Shown: positions 1 to 9,448, counted from the stretch's first letter. The stretch: DNA of 64,000 bases from Falsochrobactrum tianjinense (GCF_019100495.1 NZ_JAHRVA010000001.1:874597-938596), one strand, 5' to 3'. The notes: generated by a model from the sequence alone, not told the origin. Made by a program: numbers and translations.

Positions 1-50
1 GGAGAGGGTTCTGAAATCATGGTCCTGCATGAACTGGACGCAGGAAGACG

Positions 51-632
51 TCAATAGTCCTCATCTATATCTTCATCGTGACGGCGCTGCTGCTGCGGAC
101 GCTCGGACGGGTCGCGCCCGATTTCCGCCTTCAGCGAAACGAGATCGATGAAATGATCTGCCTGCCGGCGCAATTCGTCGGAAATCATTGCAGGCTGCGT
201 GGTGAGTGTCGAAACCACCGAAACCTTACGGCCTTTGCGCTGTAATGCCTCGGCCAGCGAACGGAAGTCGCCATCGCCCGAGAAGATCACGAAATGATCG
301 ACCGTATCGGTGAGTTGCATGGCATCGACGGTGAGTTCGATGTCCATATTGCCCTTCACCTTGCGGCGGCCTGTGGAATCCGTGAATTCCTTGGCAGCTT
401 TGGTGATAACCTTGTAGCCGTTATAATCGAGCCAGTCGATCAGCGGGCGGATCGACGAATATTCCTGGTCTTCCACCAGCGCCGTATAATAATAAGCACG
501 CAGCAGGTAGCCGCGCTTCTGGAAAGCCTTCAATAATTTGCGGTAATCGATGTCGAAACCGAGAGTCTTTGAGGCTGCATATAAATTGGCGCCATCAATA
601 AAAAGCGCAATCTTTTCACGAGAATCGAACAT
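51..632 (-). CDS. NYN domain protein (LabA/DUF88 family)
   Basis: The product is about 193 residues with the hallmarks of the NYN/LabA-like PIN-related nuclease fold: an N-terminal ALFIDGANLY strand carrying the first conserved Asp, a central MDIELTVDAM segment, and an SGDGDFRSL motif with the later acidic residues. These acidic residues are expected to bind Mg2+ and cut or process RNA; the substrate is unknown. The C-terminus is a charged, low-complexity tail rich in Arg, Gln and Asp. I chose the ATG at 632 (MFDSREK) because family similarity begins there; an in-frame ATG at 674 adds 14 unconvincing residues. It is transcribed away from rpoZ. In related genomes this gene commonly sits next to rpoZ/rsh. 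Confidence 0.85.
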   Translation of the reverse strand: MFDSREKIALFIDGANLYAASKTLGFDIDYRKLLKAFQKRGYLLRAYYYTALVEDQEYSSIRPLIDWLDYNGYKVITKAAKEFTDSTGRRKVKGNMDIELTVDAMQLTDTVDHFVIFSGDGDFRSLAEALQRKGRKVSVVSTLTTQPAMISDELRRQADHFIDLVSLKAEIGRDPSERPQQQRRHDEDIDEDY

Positions 633-674
633 CGTGTAATATATCCACTCTACGGTCGGAAGGGAGTGGGCCAT

Positions 675-1086
675 CGACCGCGTATTTAGATTTGTTTTTC
701 AAACGGCGGGCGGTATTAATTTTTACCAAAGACGCTTATTGCGTTCTAAGGAGAAATTATAGAAAAACAAGCAACTAATGGTTGTTATTTGCTCCCACTA
801 AATTGCCAGCGGTCTGATTTTGGCGTTTTCTAGACGCCAGTAATACCGGAACGCAAACGCCGAAATCAGACCACCGGTAATTTTATGAATCTATTGGAGT
901 AACCCCTGTAGCCTGAAATCCATTGTACCGATATGAAACAGTTAGGGCTTATGTCAGATAAATCAATGGCGGATGATTGCTGATGCATATGTATACGCAT
1001 TTTCGCGCTTTTGCTTGTAATTACGCCGCACAAGCGTTATGTGCAGAGAAATTCCGTTAAAGCTTAAGAAATGAAAGGGACCGCCC
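675..1086. other. Intergenic region between divergent NYN gene and rpoZ
   Basis: This 412-base stretch contains no convincing gene. It must hold promoters for both flanking genes and carries a long inverted repeat at 801-882, listed separately. The part from about 960 to 1086 is AT-rich and is the likely rpoZ leader; the rpoZ ATG follows an AAAGGGA-like ribosome site at about 1074-1080. Confidence 0.6.
801..882. repeat. Long imperfect inverted repeat (hairpin), central CTAG
   Basis: The left arm GGTCTGATTTTGGCGTTT (811-828) pairs with AAACGCCGAAATCAGACC (855-872), broken only by one T-G wobble. Pairing continues outward (AATTGCC against GGTAATT) to 801 and 882 with two mismatches. The loop of 26 bases contains CTAG at 830-833. 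There is no T-run, so it is not a simple terminator. It could be a dispersed palindromic element, a structured RNA, or a protein site. Confidence 0.65.
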
Positions 1087-1491
1087 ATGGCCCGCGTCAC
1101 CGTTGAGGACTGCGTAGATAAGGTCGAGAACCGTTTTGAACTGGTTCTGTTGGCCGGTCATCGCGCACGCCAGATTTCCCAGGGCGCACAGATCACCATC
1201 GACCGCGACAACGATAAAAATCCAGTGGTCGCGCTGCGTGAAATCGCCGATGAAACGCTTTCACCTGACGATCTGAAGGAAGACCTGATTCATTCGTTGC
1301 AGAAGCATGTCGAGATCGACGAACCGGAAGCAGCCGCTCCGGCGCAGATTCCGGACGCTTCCGAAGATGCTTCTGAAAGCATTGCCGAGACAGCAGAAGA
1401 AGACGTGGTTTCTTTTGACCGCATGTCGGAAGAAGAATTGCTCGCTGGCATTGAAGGTCTGGTCGCCCCAGAAAAAAGCGACGATTTCTGA
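1087..1491 (+). CDS. rpoZ: DNA-directed RNA polymerase omega subunit
   Basis: The 134-residue product is the omega subunit, which helps assemble and stabilise the beta-prime subunit of RNA polymerase and in many bacteria forms part of a ppGpp binding site. The N-terminal 75 residues hold the family core: [26 protein letters not shown] and [12 protein letters not shown]. The C-terminal 55 residues are an acidic, Ala/Glu-rich extension, as is usual in alphaproteobacteria. It lies directly upstream of rsh, a conserved arrangement linking polymerase and stringent response. A hairpin terminator follows at 1521-1557, so rsh probably has its own promoter. Confidence 0.95.
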   Translation: MARVTVEDCVDKVENRFELVLLAGHRARQISQGAQITIDRDNDKNPVVALREIADETLSPDDLKEDLIHSLQKHVEIDEPEAAAPAQIPDASEDASESIAETAEEDVVSFDRMSEEELLAGIEGLVAPEKSDDF

Positions 1492-1520
1492 TCGGCATCA
1501 CGGCTGCTTGAAACAATGAA

Positions 1521-1557
1521 GCGTGCGCGCGGCTGATCGGCTGCGGCGCACGTTTTT
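1521..1557 (+). terminator. Rho-independent terminator after rpoZ
   Basis: Arms CGTGCGC (1522-1528) and GCGCACG (1546-1552) form a GC-rich stem, followed at once by TTTTT (1553-1557). Confidence 0.7.
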
Positions 1558-1709
1558 GTATAATGGCGGCCCATGTTGCCTTTCACTGCCCGGAAATTAA
1601 GCCTGTTGGTAAAAAACAGCTTTGGAAAAGCGTAAAGTATTATATTTTTTAGCGTTTTCTGGTCAAAATAGCGATTATGTCTGTATGCGGCTTTAGGGAG
1701 TTTCGGTAG

Positions 1710-3953
1710 ATGATGCGCCAATATGAGCTTGTGGAGCGTGTCCAGCGATACAAGCCTGACGTGAACGAGGCGCTTCTCAATAAGGCATATGTCTATGCCA
1801 TGCAGAAGCATGGCAGCCAGAAGCGTGCTTCCGGCGATCCGTATTTCTCCCATCCGCTTGAAGTGGCCGCTATCCTCACGGATATGCATCTTGATGAAGC
1901 AACGATTGCAATCGCTCTGCTGCATGACACCATTGAAGATACGACCGCCACACGGCAGGAGATCGACCAGCTTTTCGGGCCTGAGATCGGTAAGCTTGTC
2001 GAGGGATTGACCAAGCTCAAGAAGCTCGATCTGGTTTCCAAAAAGGCAGTGCAGGCGGAAAACCTGCGCAAGCTGCTGCTTGCCATTTCAGAAGATGTAC
2101 GGGTACTCTTGGTGAAGCTTGCGGACAGGCTTCATAATATGCGTACGCTCGGTGTGATGCGCGAGGACAAGCGCTTGCGTATCGCAGAAGAAACCATGGA
2201 TATCTATGCGCCGCTGGCAGGGCGCATGGGCATGCAGGACACGCGCGAAGAGCTTGAGGATCTGGCTTTCCGCTACATCAATCCCGATGCTTGGCGCGCC
2301 GTTACCGACCGTCTTGCAGAACTTCTTGAAAAAAACCGTGGCCTTCTTCAGAAAATTGAAGAGGACCTTTCCGAGATATTCGAAAAGAACGGCATCAAGG
2401 CCAGCGTCAAAAGCCGCCAGAAAAAGCCCTGGTCCGTGTTTCGCAAGATGGAAACCAAGGGGCTGTCCTTTGAGCAGCTCTCCGATATTTTTGGCTTCCG
2501 CGTCATGGTCGACACGGTGCAGGATTGCTATCGCGCGATGGGACTGATCCATACCACCTGGTCGATGGTTCCGGGCCGTTTCAAGGATTATATTTCGACG
2601 CCCAAGCAGAATGACTATCGTTCGATCCATACCACCATCATCGGACCGTCGCGCCAACGCGTCGAATTGCAAATACGTACTCGCGAGATGGACGAGATTG
2701 CGGAATTCGGCGTGGCCGCCCATTCGATCTACAAGGATCGCGGCAGCGCCAGCAATCCGCACAAGATTTCCACCGAAACCAATGCATATGCATGGTTGCG
2801 CCAGACCATTGAGCAGCTTTCGGAGGGCGACAACCCGGAGGAGTTTCTGGAGCATACCAAGCTCGAACTGTTTCAGGATCAAGTCTTCTGCTTCACGCCC
2901 AAGGGGCGTCTTATTGCGCTGCCGCGCGGCGCGACCCCGATCGACTTCGCCTATGCGGTGCATACCGACATTGGCGATAGCTGCGTCGGCGCGAAGGTTA
3001 ATGGCCGCATCATGCCACTGATGACTGAACTCAAGAACGGCGATGAAGTGGACATCATCCGCTCCAAGGCGCAGGTACCGCCTGCGGCATGGGAATCGCT
3101 CGTGGCAACAGGCAAGGCGCGCGCCGCCATCCGTCGTGCGACCCGTTCGGCGGTGCGCAAGCAATATTCCGGGCTTGGCATGCGCATTCTGGAGCGTGCC
3201 TTCGAGCGCGCCGGAAAGCCGTTCAGCAAAGATATTCTCAAGCCTGGCCTGCCGCGTCTGGCACGCAAGGATGTGGAGGACGTGCTGGCGTCGGTGGGAC
3301 GCGGGGAACTGCCATCCTCTGATGTGGTGAAGGCGGTCTATCCTGATTATCAGGATACCCGCGTTACTTCGCAGAACAATCCGGCGAAAACCGGCGAAAA
3401 GGGTTGGTTCAACATCCAGAATGCGGCTGGGATGATCTTCAAGGTGCCAGAAGGTTCAGAAGACACGAAGATGCCGCCAGAAAACGGCGAAAAGCCGAGC
3501 CGCAAGGCGCTACCGATTCGCGGCACCAATTCCGATCTCCCGGTACGTTTCGCGCCCGAAGGGGCCGTTCCGGGCGACCGCATCGTGGGTATTTTGCAGC
3601 CCGGCGCAGGTATCACCATCTACCCGATCCAGTCGCCAGCTCTTACCGCCTATGATGACCAGCCCGAGCGCTGGATCGACGTACGCTGGGACATCGACGA
3701 AGGGATGCATGAGCGTTTTCCGGCTCGCATCAGCGTCTCCGCGATCAATTCGCCGGGGTCGTTGGCCGAGATCACGCAGATCGTTGCATCCAACGATGCC
3801 AATATTCACAATCTCTCCATGGTGCGTACTGCACCCGATTTTACCGAAATGATTATTGACGTTGAAGTGTGGGATCTTAAACACCTCAATCGCATCATTT
3901 CCCAACTCAAAGAAAGCGCGGGCGTCAGTGGCGCAAAGCGCGTAAACGGATAG
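1710..3953 (+). CDS. rsh: Bifunctional (p)ppGpp synthetase/hydrolase, RelA/SpoT family
   Basis: The 747-residue protein makes and degrades (p)ppGpp, the alarmone of the stringent response. Domains in order: an HD hydrolase domain (H48, H72-D73 and the following E-D at 76-77 are present), a RelA/SpoT synthetase domain (about 240-360, including NDYRSIHT and the QIRT motif), a TGS domain (about 395-455, starting [22 protein letters not shown]), and a C-terminal ACT domain (about 670-747). Intact HD residues imply hydrolase activity and the synthetase motif is also intact, so this is the usual single bifunctional Rsh of alphaproteobacteria. Length matches the family. It sits between rpoZ and pyrE; the pyrE start lies only 7 bases after its stop, so the two are cotranscribed. 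Confidence 0.97.
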   Translation: MMRQYELVERVQRYKPDVNEALLNKAYVYAMQKHGSQKRASGDPYFSHPLEVAAILTDMHLDEATIAIALLHDTIEDTTATRQEIDQLFGPEIGKLVEGLTKLKKLDLVSKKAVQAENLRKLLLAISEDVRVLLVKLADRLHNMRTLGVMREDKRLRIAEETMDIYAPLAGRMGMQDTREELEDLAFRYINPDAWRAVTDRLAELLEKNRGLLQKIEEDLSEIFEKNGIKASVKSRQKKPWSVFRKMETKGLSFEQLSDIFGFRVMVDTVQDCYRAMGLIHTTWSMVPGRFKDYISTPKQNDYRSIHTTIIGPSRQRVELQIRTREMDEIAEFGVAAHSIYKDRGSASNPHKISTETNAYAWLRQTIEQLSEGDNPEEFLEHTKLELFQDQVFCFTPKGRLIALPRGATPIDFAYAVHTDIGDSCVGAKVNGRIMPLMTELKNGDEVDIIRSKAQVPPAAWESLVATGKARAAIRRATRSAVRKQYSGLGMRILERAFERAGKPFSKDILKPGLPRLARKDVEDVLASVGRGELPSSDVVKAVYPDYQDTRVTSQNNPAKTGEKGWFNIQNAAGMIFKVPEGSEDTKMPPENGEKPSRKALPIRGTNSDLPVRFAPEGAVPGDRIVGILQPGAGITIYPIQSPALTAYDDQPERWIDVRWDIDEGMHERFPARISVSAINSPGSLAEITQIVASNDANIHNLSMVRTAPDFTEMIIDVEVWDLKHLNRIISQLKESAGVSGAKRVNG

Positions 3954-3960
3954 GACCAGA

Positions 3961-4539
3961 ATGAACACCGAAGACGTGCTTGCCGTCTTCCGCGAAGCGG
4001 GAGCGATCCTTGAAGGTCATTTTATTCTCACCTCCGGCCTGCGTAGTCCCATCTTTTTGCAAAAGGCACGCGTTTTCATGCACGCCGACAAGACCGAGAA
4101 ACTGTGCAAGGCGCTGGCGGAAAAAATCCGGGTGGCGGGTCTGGGCCAGATCGATTATGTCGTCGGGCCTGCGATTGGCGGCCTCATCCCATCCTACGAA
4201 ACCTCGCGCCATTTGGGCGTTCCGTCGGTCTGGGTGGAGCGCGAGAACGGTATATTCCGCCTGCGTCGCTTCGATATGCCGGAAGGCGCGCGGGTCGTCA
4301 TCGTGGAAGATATCGTCACGACCGGGCTGTCCATTCGCGAAACTATCGATTGCATGACAAAGCTCGGCATTGAAGTCGTCGCGGCCGCCTGCATCGTCGA
4401 CCGCTCCGCAGGCAAAGCCGATGTCGGCACGAGGCTCATCTCGCTTGCTGAATATGAAGTGCCAGCCTACACGTCCGATAATCTGCCGCCGGAACTGGCC
4501 GCAATTCCGGCCGTCAAACCGGGCAGCCGCAATATCTGA
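3961..4539 (+). CDS. pyrE: Orotate phosphoribosyltransferase
   Basis: The 192-residue cytosolic enzyme joins orotate and PRPP to form orotidine 5-phosphate in de novo pyrimidine synthesis. The type I phosphoribosyltransferase PRPP loop is visible as [11 protein letters not shown], and the N-terminal part carries the [10 protein letters not shown] substrate segment. It follows rsh with a gap of 7 bases and probably shares its transcript. The dihydroorotase gene of the same pathway lies about 10 kb downstream. Confidence 0.97.
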   Translation: MNTEDVLAVFREAGAILEGHFILTSGLRSPIFLQKARVFMHADKTEKLCKALAEKIRVAGLGQIDYVVGPAIGGLIPSYETSRHLGVPSVWVERENGIFRLRRFDMPEGARVVIVEDIVTTGLSIRETIDCMTKLGIEVVAAACIVDRSAGKADVGTRLISLAEYEVPAYTSDNLPPELAAIPAVKPGSRNI

Positions 4540-4601
4540 CCCGATTTTCAGGCAGTCATACTGGATAATTCCAATCCTGCGGCGAAATTGCTCTTGGAGT
4601 A

Positions 4602-4636
4602 TTGGTCCTGCATCCCTAATTTAGGGAGCAGACCAA
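4602..4636. promoter_or_regulatory. Inverted repeat upstream of fnrN
   Basis: TTGGTC (4603-4608) and CCCTAA (4614-4619) are mirrored by TTAGGG (4621-4626) and GACCAA (4631-4636), giving a near-continuous hairpin with two single-base bulges. It ends 35 bases before the fnrN start codon. It is not an FNR box. It could be an operator for another regulator, a leader RNA structure, or a weak terminator of rsh-pyrE (no T-run). Confidence 0.5.
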
Positions 4637-4671
4637 ATGCTTGCTCATATCCCTGTCGCTAGGAAATCATC

Positions 4672-5421
4672 GTGGCTGTTGTGCCTCTCGTCTTCGATCC
4701 CAAATCGGCTTATCGCGCACCCTGCGGGGTGTGTGCCGAGTGCGATGTCCGCCAGATGGCGGTCTGCGCTGCGCTCGATGACCGGGATCTTGGCGCGCTC
4801 GAAGCCATCATGAGTTCCAAGCAACTTGATGCCAACGAATTGCTGGTGGAGGAGGGCGAGCCGAAGCGCCGCGTCTTCAGTCTCACTTCAGGCATGTTGC
4901 GGATATATACACTGCTGCCCGACGGACGCCGCCAGATAGCAGGCTTTCTGGTTCCGGGCGATTATCTCGGCCTTGCCGATGATGATGTCTATTCGCAATC
5001 CGCCGAAGCGGTGGTGCCTTCCGCTCTTTGTGCTTTTTCGGCCAGGGAAATGGACGAATTGATGGAAAGCTTCCCCCGGCTTAAAGAGCGGCTGTATCAG
5101 ATGACCCGCGATGCACTGCGTACCGCGCGCGACAATCAGCTTGTACTGGGCCGTCTTGCGCCGGTGGAAAAGCTCGCAAGCTTTCTACTGGTTCTGGCCG
5201 CGCGCACAGAACAACATGGCGGCAAGGCCGATCTGGTGCATCTGTTGATGAACCGCACCGATATCGCCGATTATCTCGGTCTGACCATCGAAACGGTGAG
5301 CCGCAGCTTCACCAAGCTCAAGACACAGGGCCTCATTCAGTTGCTGGATGCCAATACGGTCGAAATCCTTTCGCGCCGCTCGCTGACAGTCGTTGCTGGC
5401 ATGGACCCCGATGCGGCCTGA
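4672..5421 (+). CDS. fnrN: FNR-type oxygen-sensing regulator (Crp/Fnr family)
   Basis: The 249-residue protein is a Crp/Fnr transcription factor with a cyclic-nucleotide-binding-like sensor domain (about 35-150) and a C-terminal winged helix (about 165-235). The N-terminus carries cysteines 18, 21, 24 and 32 (C-x2-C-x2-C-x7-C), the pattern of the FnrN/FixK branch that holds an oxygen-labile 4Fe-4S cluster. The recognition helix reads ETVSRSFTKL, the E--SR signature that reads TTGAT-N4-ATCAA. The start is GTG at 4672, preceded by AGGAA. A perfect FNR box lies just past its stop, before hemN, so hemN is an obvious target. FnrN rather than FixK is inferred from the cysteine set; the exact paralogue is uncertain. 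Confidence 0.9.
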   Translation: MAVVPLVFDPKSAYRAPCGVCAECDVRQMAVCAALDDRDLGALEAIMSSKQLDANELLVEEGEPKRRVFSLTSGMLRIYTLLPDGRRQIAGFLVPGDYLGLADDDVYSQSAEAVVPSALCAFSAREMDELMESFPRLKERLYQMTRDALRTARDNQLVLGRLAPVEKLASFLLVLAARTEQHGGKADLVHLLMNRTDIADYLGLTIETVSRSFTKLKTQGLIQLLDANTVEILSRRSLTVVAGMDPDAA

Positions 5422-5461
5422 CCCCCATTATTAAACTGCCGGATTGCAAGTTTTAATTGCG

Positions 5462-5475
5462 TTGATTTAAATCAA
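5462..5475. promoter_or_regulatory. FNR box upstream of hemN
   Basis: TTGATTTAAATCAA is a perfect match to the FNR/FixK consensus TTGAT-N4-ATCAA, flanked by further symmetry (TTGC/GCAA). It lies between fnrN and hemN, about 157 bases before the hemN ATG at 5632, so anaerobic activation of hemN by the neighbouring regulator is expected. Confidence 0.85.
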
Positions 5476-5631
5476 TGCAATTCCCTTTGGCGCCGCCTAA
5501 ACCTGACCGTGGAAATTGACCTGGCCCGCTGCATAATTCCTGAAGCGGAATTGCTGGCCTACTTCAATGAGGTGGATAGGTGTCGTCGTGGCAGGCAATC
5601 GAACATCGTCTGAATGCGGGGTGGACGTGCC

Positions 5632-6966
5632 ATGCATGAAGCTGCGATAAGGCGTTATGCGGCGCTGACCGTGCCGCGCTATACTTCGTTTCCGACGGCG
5701 GCGGATTTTGTATCCGTCACTTCCGACACGACGCGCTGCTGGCTGCGCCGGATCGGTCCCGAAGAAGCCGTCTCGCTTTATATTCATGTGCCGTATTGTA
5801 AGCAGATCTGCCACTATTGCGGCTGTCATACCAAGATGGCGGTCCGCGAGGACGTGGTGGAGAATTTCGTTACCGCGCTTCTCAGCGAGATCGAAACAGT
5901 AAGTAGCAATCTGACCGTCAGACCGCAGATCATGCATCTGCATTGGGGCGGCGGCACGCCCTCCATTCTAACGGCTCTCCAGTTTCATCGCATTCTTGCC
6001 GCGTTGCGTCTGGCATTCGACTTTCATCCTGAAATGGAACATGCCATCGAACTTGACCCGCGCACGGTCACATCGGTTCTGGCACGGACGTTGGCGCTCA
6101 TGGGAGTCAATCGCGCAAGCCTTGGCGTTCAGGATATCGATGCCGATGTGCAGAAGGCCATTGGCCGCATTCAGCCAATAGAAATCGTTATTCGAGCAAC
6201 TTCTTTCTTGCGCGAGGCCGGTATAGATAGGCTGAACTTTGACCTGATCTACGGCCTGCCGCACCAGAGCGTCGAAACGCTGCGTGAAACATGCGAGCGG
6301 GTTGCGTCGCTCAAACCCGACCGGGTGGCTTGCTTCGGCTATGCGCATCTGCCGCAGCGCCGCGCCAATCAGCGACTGATCGATGCCAGCATGTTGCCGG
6401 ACGCGGAAGCGCGCTTCGCGCAGGCGGGGACTGTCGCGGAAAATTTTACGCGTTTCGGTTATCAACCAGTGGGGATTGATCATTTTGCACTACCCCACGA
6501 TGAGCTGGCCATAGCCGCCGCGAACGGGACGCTGCATCGCAATTTTCAGGGTTATACGACTGATGGCTGCCAGACGCTGATCGGTTTTGGCCCATCGTCA
6601 ATCTCGCAGTATCCGGGCGGCTATGCGCAGAATATTTCCGATGTCGGCCAATATAGCCGCCGCGTGGATACGGGGGAGATGGCGACTGTTCGCGGCTATT
6701 CCATGCGAGAGAGCGACAGGGTTCGCGCGGGGATCATAACCGCGCTCATGTGCAATTTCCGGGTCGATCTCAATGATATCGCGCCGGATATGGAATTCGC
6801 CGACGAACTGGCTCTACTGCGCCCGCTGGTGACGGACGGGCTGGTCGAGGTGCGTGATGGCGTTATCAGCGCCACGGAGGATGGCAAGCCGCTTATCCGT
6901 CTCGTGGCTGCTGCATTTGATGAATTCCGCAGGGAGAACATGCAAAGCTTCAGCTTCGCCGTGTGA
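5632..6966 (+). CDS. hemN: Oxygen-independent coproporphyrinogen III dehydrogenase
   Basis: The 444-residue radical SAM enzyme converts coproporphyrinogen III to protoporphyrinogen IX without oxygen, for heme synthesis under low oxygen. Cysteines 56, 60, 63 and 65 form the C-x3-C-x2-C-x-C set typical of true HemN (cluster ligands plus the extra Cys), inside IHVPYCKQICHYCGC. The HemN C-terminal domain is present and the length is normal, which separates it from the shorter HemW. I chose the ATG at 5632 (MHEAAIRRY) over an in-frame ATG at 5614 because family similarity starts there. The upstream FNR box and adjacent fnrN indicate control by oxygen. Confidence 0.95.
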   Translation: MHEAAIRRYAALTVPRYTSFPTAADFVSVTSDTTRCWLRRIGPEEAVSLYIHVPYCKQICHYCGCHTKMAVREDVVENFVTALLSEIETVSSNLTVRPQIMHLHWGGGTPSILTALQFHRILAALRLAFDFHPEMEHAIELDPRTVTSVLARTLALMGVNRASLGVQDIDADVQKAIGRIQPIEIVIRATSFLREAGIDRLNFDLIYGLPHQSVETLRETCERVASLKPDRVACFGYAHLPQRRANQRLIDASMLPDAEARFAQAGTVAENFTRFGYQPVGIDHFALPHDELAIAAANGTLHRNFQGYTTDGCQTLIGFGPSSISQYPGGYAQNISDVGQYSRRVDTGEMATVRGYSMRESDRVRAGIITALMCNFRVDLNDIAPDMEFADELALLRPLVTDGLVEVRDGVISATEDGKPLIRLVAAAFDEFRRENMQSFSFAV

Positions 6967-6985
6967 GCTTGCGACAAGACAAAGA

Positions 6986-7008
6986 AATAGAGCGTGCTGC
7001 GCTCTATT
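6986..7008 (+). terminator. Hairpin after hemN (repeat fragment)
   Basis: AATAGAGCG (6986-6994) and CGCTCTATT (7000-7008) form a 9-bp stem with a 5-base loop, without a good T-run. The AAATAGAGCG text resembles the 3-prime half of the dispersed palindromic repeat seen elsewhere in the window. Confidence 0.45.
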
Positions 7009-7054
7009 AAAATATTGCCACTGCACCGGGCCGTCGAAAGGTCGGTGGCAACCC

Positions 7055-7096
7055 GGAGCACCGTTCATTGGGGGATGAGCGGTGCTCCACTTTTTT
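7055..7096 (+). terminator. Rho-independent terminator, hemN direction
   Basis: GGAGCACCG (7055-7063) pairs with CGGTGCTCC (7080-7088); inner bases TTCAT and ATGAG extend the stem. TTTTTT follows at 7091-7096. It abuts the end of the convergent transporter gene. Confidence 0.8.
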
Positions 7097-8307
7097 CAGG
7101 CTTTGTGAAGCTTTTCGAGCTTGGGCAGGAATATGGTCAGCAACCCGAGCAGCGGCAGGTAGGAACAGATCTGGTAGACGAATTCGATGCTGGTGTGGTC
7201 GGCGACGATACCGAGCACCGCAGCTGCAATCCCGGCTATGCCGAAGGCCAGCCCGAAGAACAATCCCGAGACCATGCCGATGCGTCCGGGCAGCAACTCC
7301 TGCGCGAATACGATGATTGCCGGAAAGGCGGAGGCGAGTACAAAGCCGATGATGATGGTGAGAACCGCTGTCACTTCCAGATTTGCGTAAGGAAGCGCCA
7401 GCGTGAAGGGAAGAATGCCGAGGATCGACACCCAGATGACTTTGCGTGTGCCGATCTTGTCGCCGATAGGACCGCCGATGATGGTTCCCGCCGCAACCGC
7501 GCCCAGAAACAGGAAAAGCAGCAGTTGCGAGGCCTGCACGGTGACGCCGAAATGGCTGATCGTATAGAATGTATAATAGCTCGTCAGGCTAGCCATATAG
7601 ACATATTTGCTGAAAATGAGCATGGCTAGCACGGAAATGGAAGCGATCACCTTGTTGCGCGGCAGCGGTAATGTCCTGTCTGGCCGGGGCCGATTCGCAT
7701 TGGCGAGGCGATAGCTGTTATACCAGTTGCCCACACGCCAGAGCAGGAACATGCCCATCAGGGCCGCGAGTGAAAACCATGATACGCTGACCTGGCCGAA
7801 GGGCAGCACGATGAAAGCGGCGAGAAGCGGCCCCACCGATGAGCCGAAATTGCCGCCCACCTGAAACAGCGATTGCGCGAAACCATGCCGTCCGCCTGAG
7901 GCGAGGCGCGCCACCCGCGCAGCTTCCGGGTGAAACACGGACGATCCGAAACCGATGCAGGCAGCGCCCAGCAGGAGGAACGTATAATGATGTGCCGTCG
8001 CCAGCAGAATAAGACCAATCAGCGTGCTGCCCATACCAAAGGTCAGCGAATAGGGCAGTGGCCTGCGATCAGTATAAATGCCTACCAGGGGCTGTAGGAT
8101 CGAAGCTGTCATCTGGAAGGTGAAGGTGAGAAGCCCGATCTGCCAGAAAGTCAGGTTGTAATTCTCTTTGAGCATCGGGTAGATAGCTGGCAGCAACGAC
8201 TGCATCATGTCGTTGAGAAAATGGCCCATGCTCGTGGCCAGGATAATGGTGAGAACCGTATTGTTCGCACCGCTGTTCGAAGGCTGCTCGGCAGCGCTCA
8301 TGCTCAT
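7096..8307 (-). CDS. MFS exporter, fosmidomycin-resistance (Fsr) type
   Basis: The roughly 403-residue protein is a major facilitator superfamily transporter with about 12 hydrophobic membrane segments. The N-terminal GHFLNDMMQSLLPAIYPML and the FHPEAARVARLASGGRHGFAQS segment are typical of the Fsr/fosmidomycin-resistance branch, which exports drugs or unknown metabolites across the inner membrane. The start at 8307 (MSMSAAEQ) is preceded by GGAGAA at good spacing; upstream in-frame ATGs at 8352 and 8337 lack this. It converges on hemN. The natural substrate cannot be told from sequence. Confidence 0.85.
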   Translation of the reverse strand: MSMSAAEQPSNSGANNTVLTIILATSMGHFLNDMMQSLLPAIYPMLKENYNLTFWQIGLLTFTFQMTASILQPLVGIYTDRRPLPYSLTFGMGSTLIGLILLATAHHYTFLLLGAACIGFGSSVFHPEAARVARLASGGRHGFAQSLFQVGGNFGSSVGPLLAAFIVLPFGQVSVSWFSLAALMGMFLLWRVGNWYNSYRLANANRPRPDRTLPLPRNKVIASISVLAMLIFSKYVYMASLTSYYTFYTISHFGVTVQASQLLLFLFLGAVAAGTIIGGPIGDKIGTRKVIWVSILGILPFTLALPYANLEVTAVLTIIIGFVLASAFPAIIVFAQELLPGRIGMVSGLFFGLAFGIAGIAAAVLGIVADHTSIEFVYQICSYLPLLGLLTIFLPKLEKLHKA

Positions 8308-8463
8308 TGCTTTCTCCGGGGACCGCTCGTTGCGCATTGATGTCGCGCGCAATGGAAAAATTGCGAATAATGCTTATCCTCATTGCTCCTACAGGGAAAG
8401 TGGAAACACTCCAATGCAATAATAACAATTGTTTCCGCACGCAGGGACCAGTATGAGAAGTTT

Positions 8464-9039
8464 ATGTTGTTTCGCCGTCGAAATCCGCTGACCAGAAAAG
8501 AGCGCCTCAGGCTGCTCGTATGGCCACGCCGGTCTTTCTCCCGTTCATTGAAATATGGCGGCAAGAGAGTGCTGCGCATCGCTGCCTCGCCCCATGCGGT
8601 AGCGGCGGGACTTGCTGTCGGCGTTTTCTCGGCTTTCACGCCGTTTTTCGGTTTCCATCTGATTATCGCAATCGTGTTGGCCTACTTTCTGGCAGGTAAT
8701 ATCGCCGCTGCCGCCCTTGGCACCACACTTGCCAATCCGCTGACGCTTCCCTTCATCTGGGGCAGTACCTATGAGCTTGGCCGACTAGTCATCGGAGGGT
8801 CGCTCGGCGACGCGCCGCCCTTGCATCTAGGACGTGCGCTGGAAACCATGCGTTTCGATGAAATCTGGGCGCCGCTCCTCAAGCCGATGCTGTTCGGATC
8901 GACGATTCTCGGCGCGGTTTTCGCCGTGCTGGTTTATTTCGTGACGCGGCTTGCCGTATCTGCATTCCGCCGTCGCAGGCTTGAACGTCTCGCGATCAAA
9001 CATTACCGGCATCGCAGGCAGGAACTGCGAAACACATGA
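8464..9039 (+). CDS. DUF2062 membrane protein
   Basis: The 191-residue protein begins with a basic segment ([20 protein letters not shown]) and then carries the DUF2062 core with two or three membrane segments and the conserved [23 protein letters not shown] and [13 protein letters not shown] motifs. DUF2062 proteins have no established biochemical role. The start at 8464 fits the family. It overlaps acpS by 4 bases (ATGA), so the two are translationally coupled. Confidence 0.85.
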   Translation: MLFRRRNPLTRKERLRLLVWPRRSFSRSLKYGGKRVLRIAASPHAVAAGLAVGVFSAFTPFFGFHLIIAIVLAYFLAGNIAAAALGTTLANPLTLPFIWGSTYELGRLVIGGSLGDAPPLHLGRALETMRFDEIWAPLLKPMLFGSTILGAVFAVLVYFVTRLAVSAFRRRRLERLAIKHYRHRRQELRNT

Positions 9040-9440
9040 TAATTGGCATTGGCAGCGATCTGATTGATATACGGCGTGTTGAAAAGACGTTGGAAAAACA
9101 CGGCGATCGTTTTCGGCAGCGCGTTTTTACCCCGATTGAGCAGGCAAAGTCCGAAGGGCGCAAGCAGCGCGCCGCATCCTATGCCAAGCGTTTCGCGGCC
9201 AAGGAAGCTTGTGCCAAGGCGCTTGGGACCGGCATTTCGCACGGCGTTTTCTGGCGTGACATGGGCGTCGTGAACCTGCCATCGGGCAAGCCGACCATGA
9301 AGCTTAGCGGCGGGGCGGCGGAGCAGTTGAAAAAACTTCTGCCGGAAGGCATGCGTGCTGCCATACATCTGACAATTACCGATGATTTTCCTCTCGCACA
9401 GGCTTTCGTGATTATCGAAGCCCTCAATGCGAGCGAATGA
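9036..9440 (+). CDS. acpS: Holo-[acyl-carrier-protein] synthase
   Basis: The 134-residue enzyme transfers 4-phosphopantetheine from CoA to acyl carrier protein, activating fatty acid synthesis. The two metal-binding sites are visible: D8 in [13 protein letters not shown] and E57 in [15 protein letters not shown]. Length is that of the AcpS family. It overlaps the DUF2062 gene by 4 bases and precedes lepB-rnc-era-recO, a gene order conserved in alphaproteobacteria. Confidence 0.96.
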   Translation: MIIGIGSDLIDIRRVEKTLEKHGDRFRQRVFTPIEQAKSEGRKQRAASYAKRFAAKEACAKALGTGISHGVFWRDMGVVNLPSGKPTMKLSGGAAEQLKKLLPEGMRAAIHLTITDDFPLAQAFVIIEALNASE

Positions 9441-9448
9441 TTGCAATC

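Noticed and set aside
1193-1925. Minus-strand frames opposite rpoZ and rsh
   Set aside because: They are antisense to conserved genes and show no family motifs.
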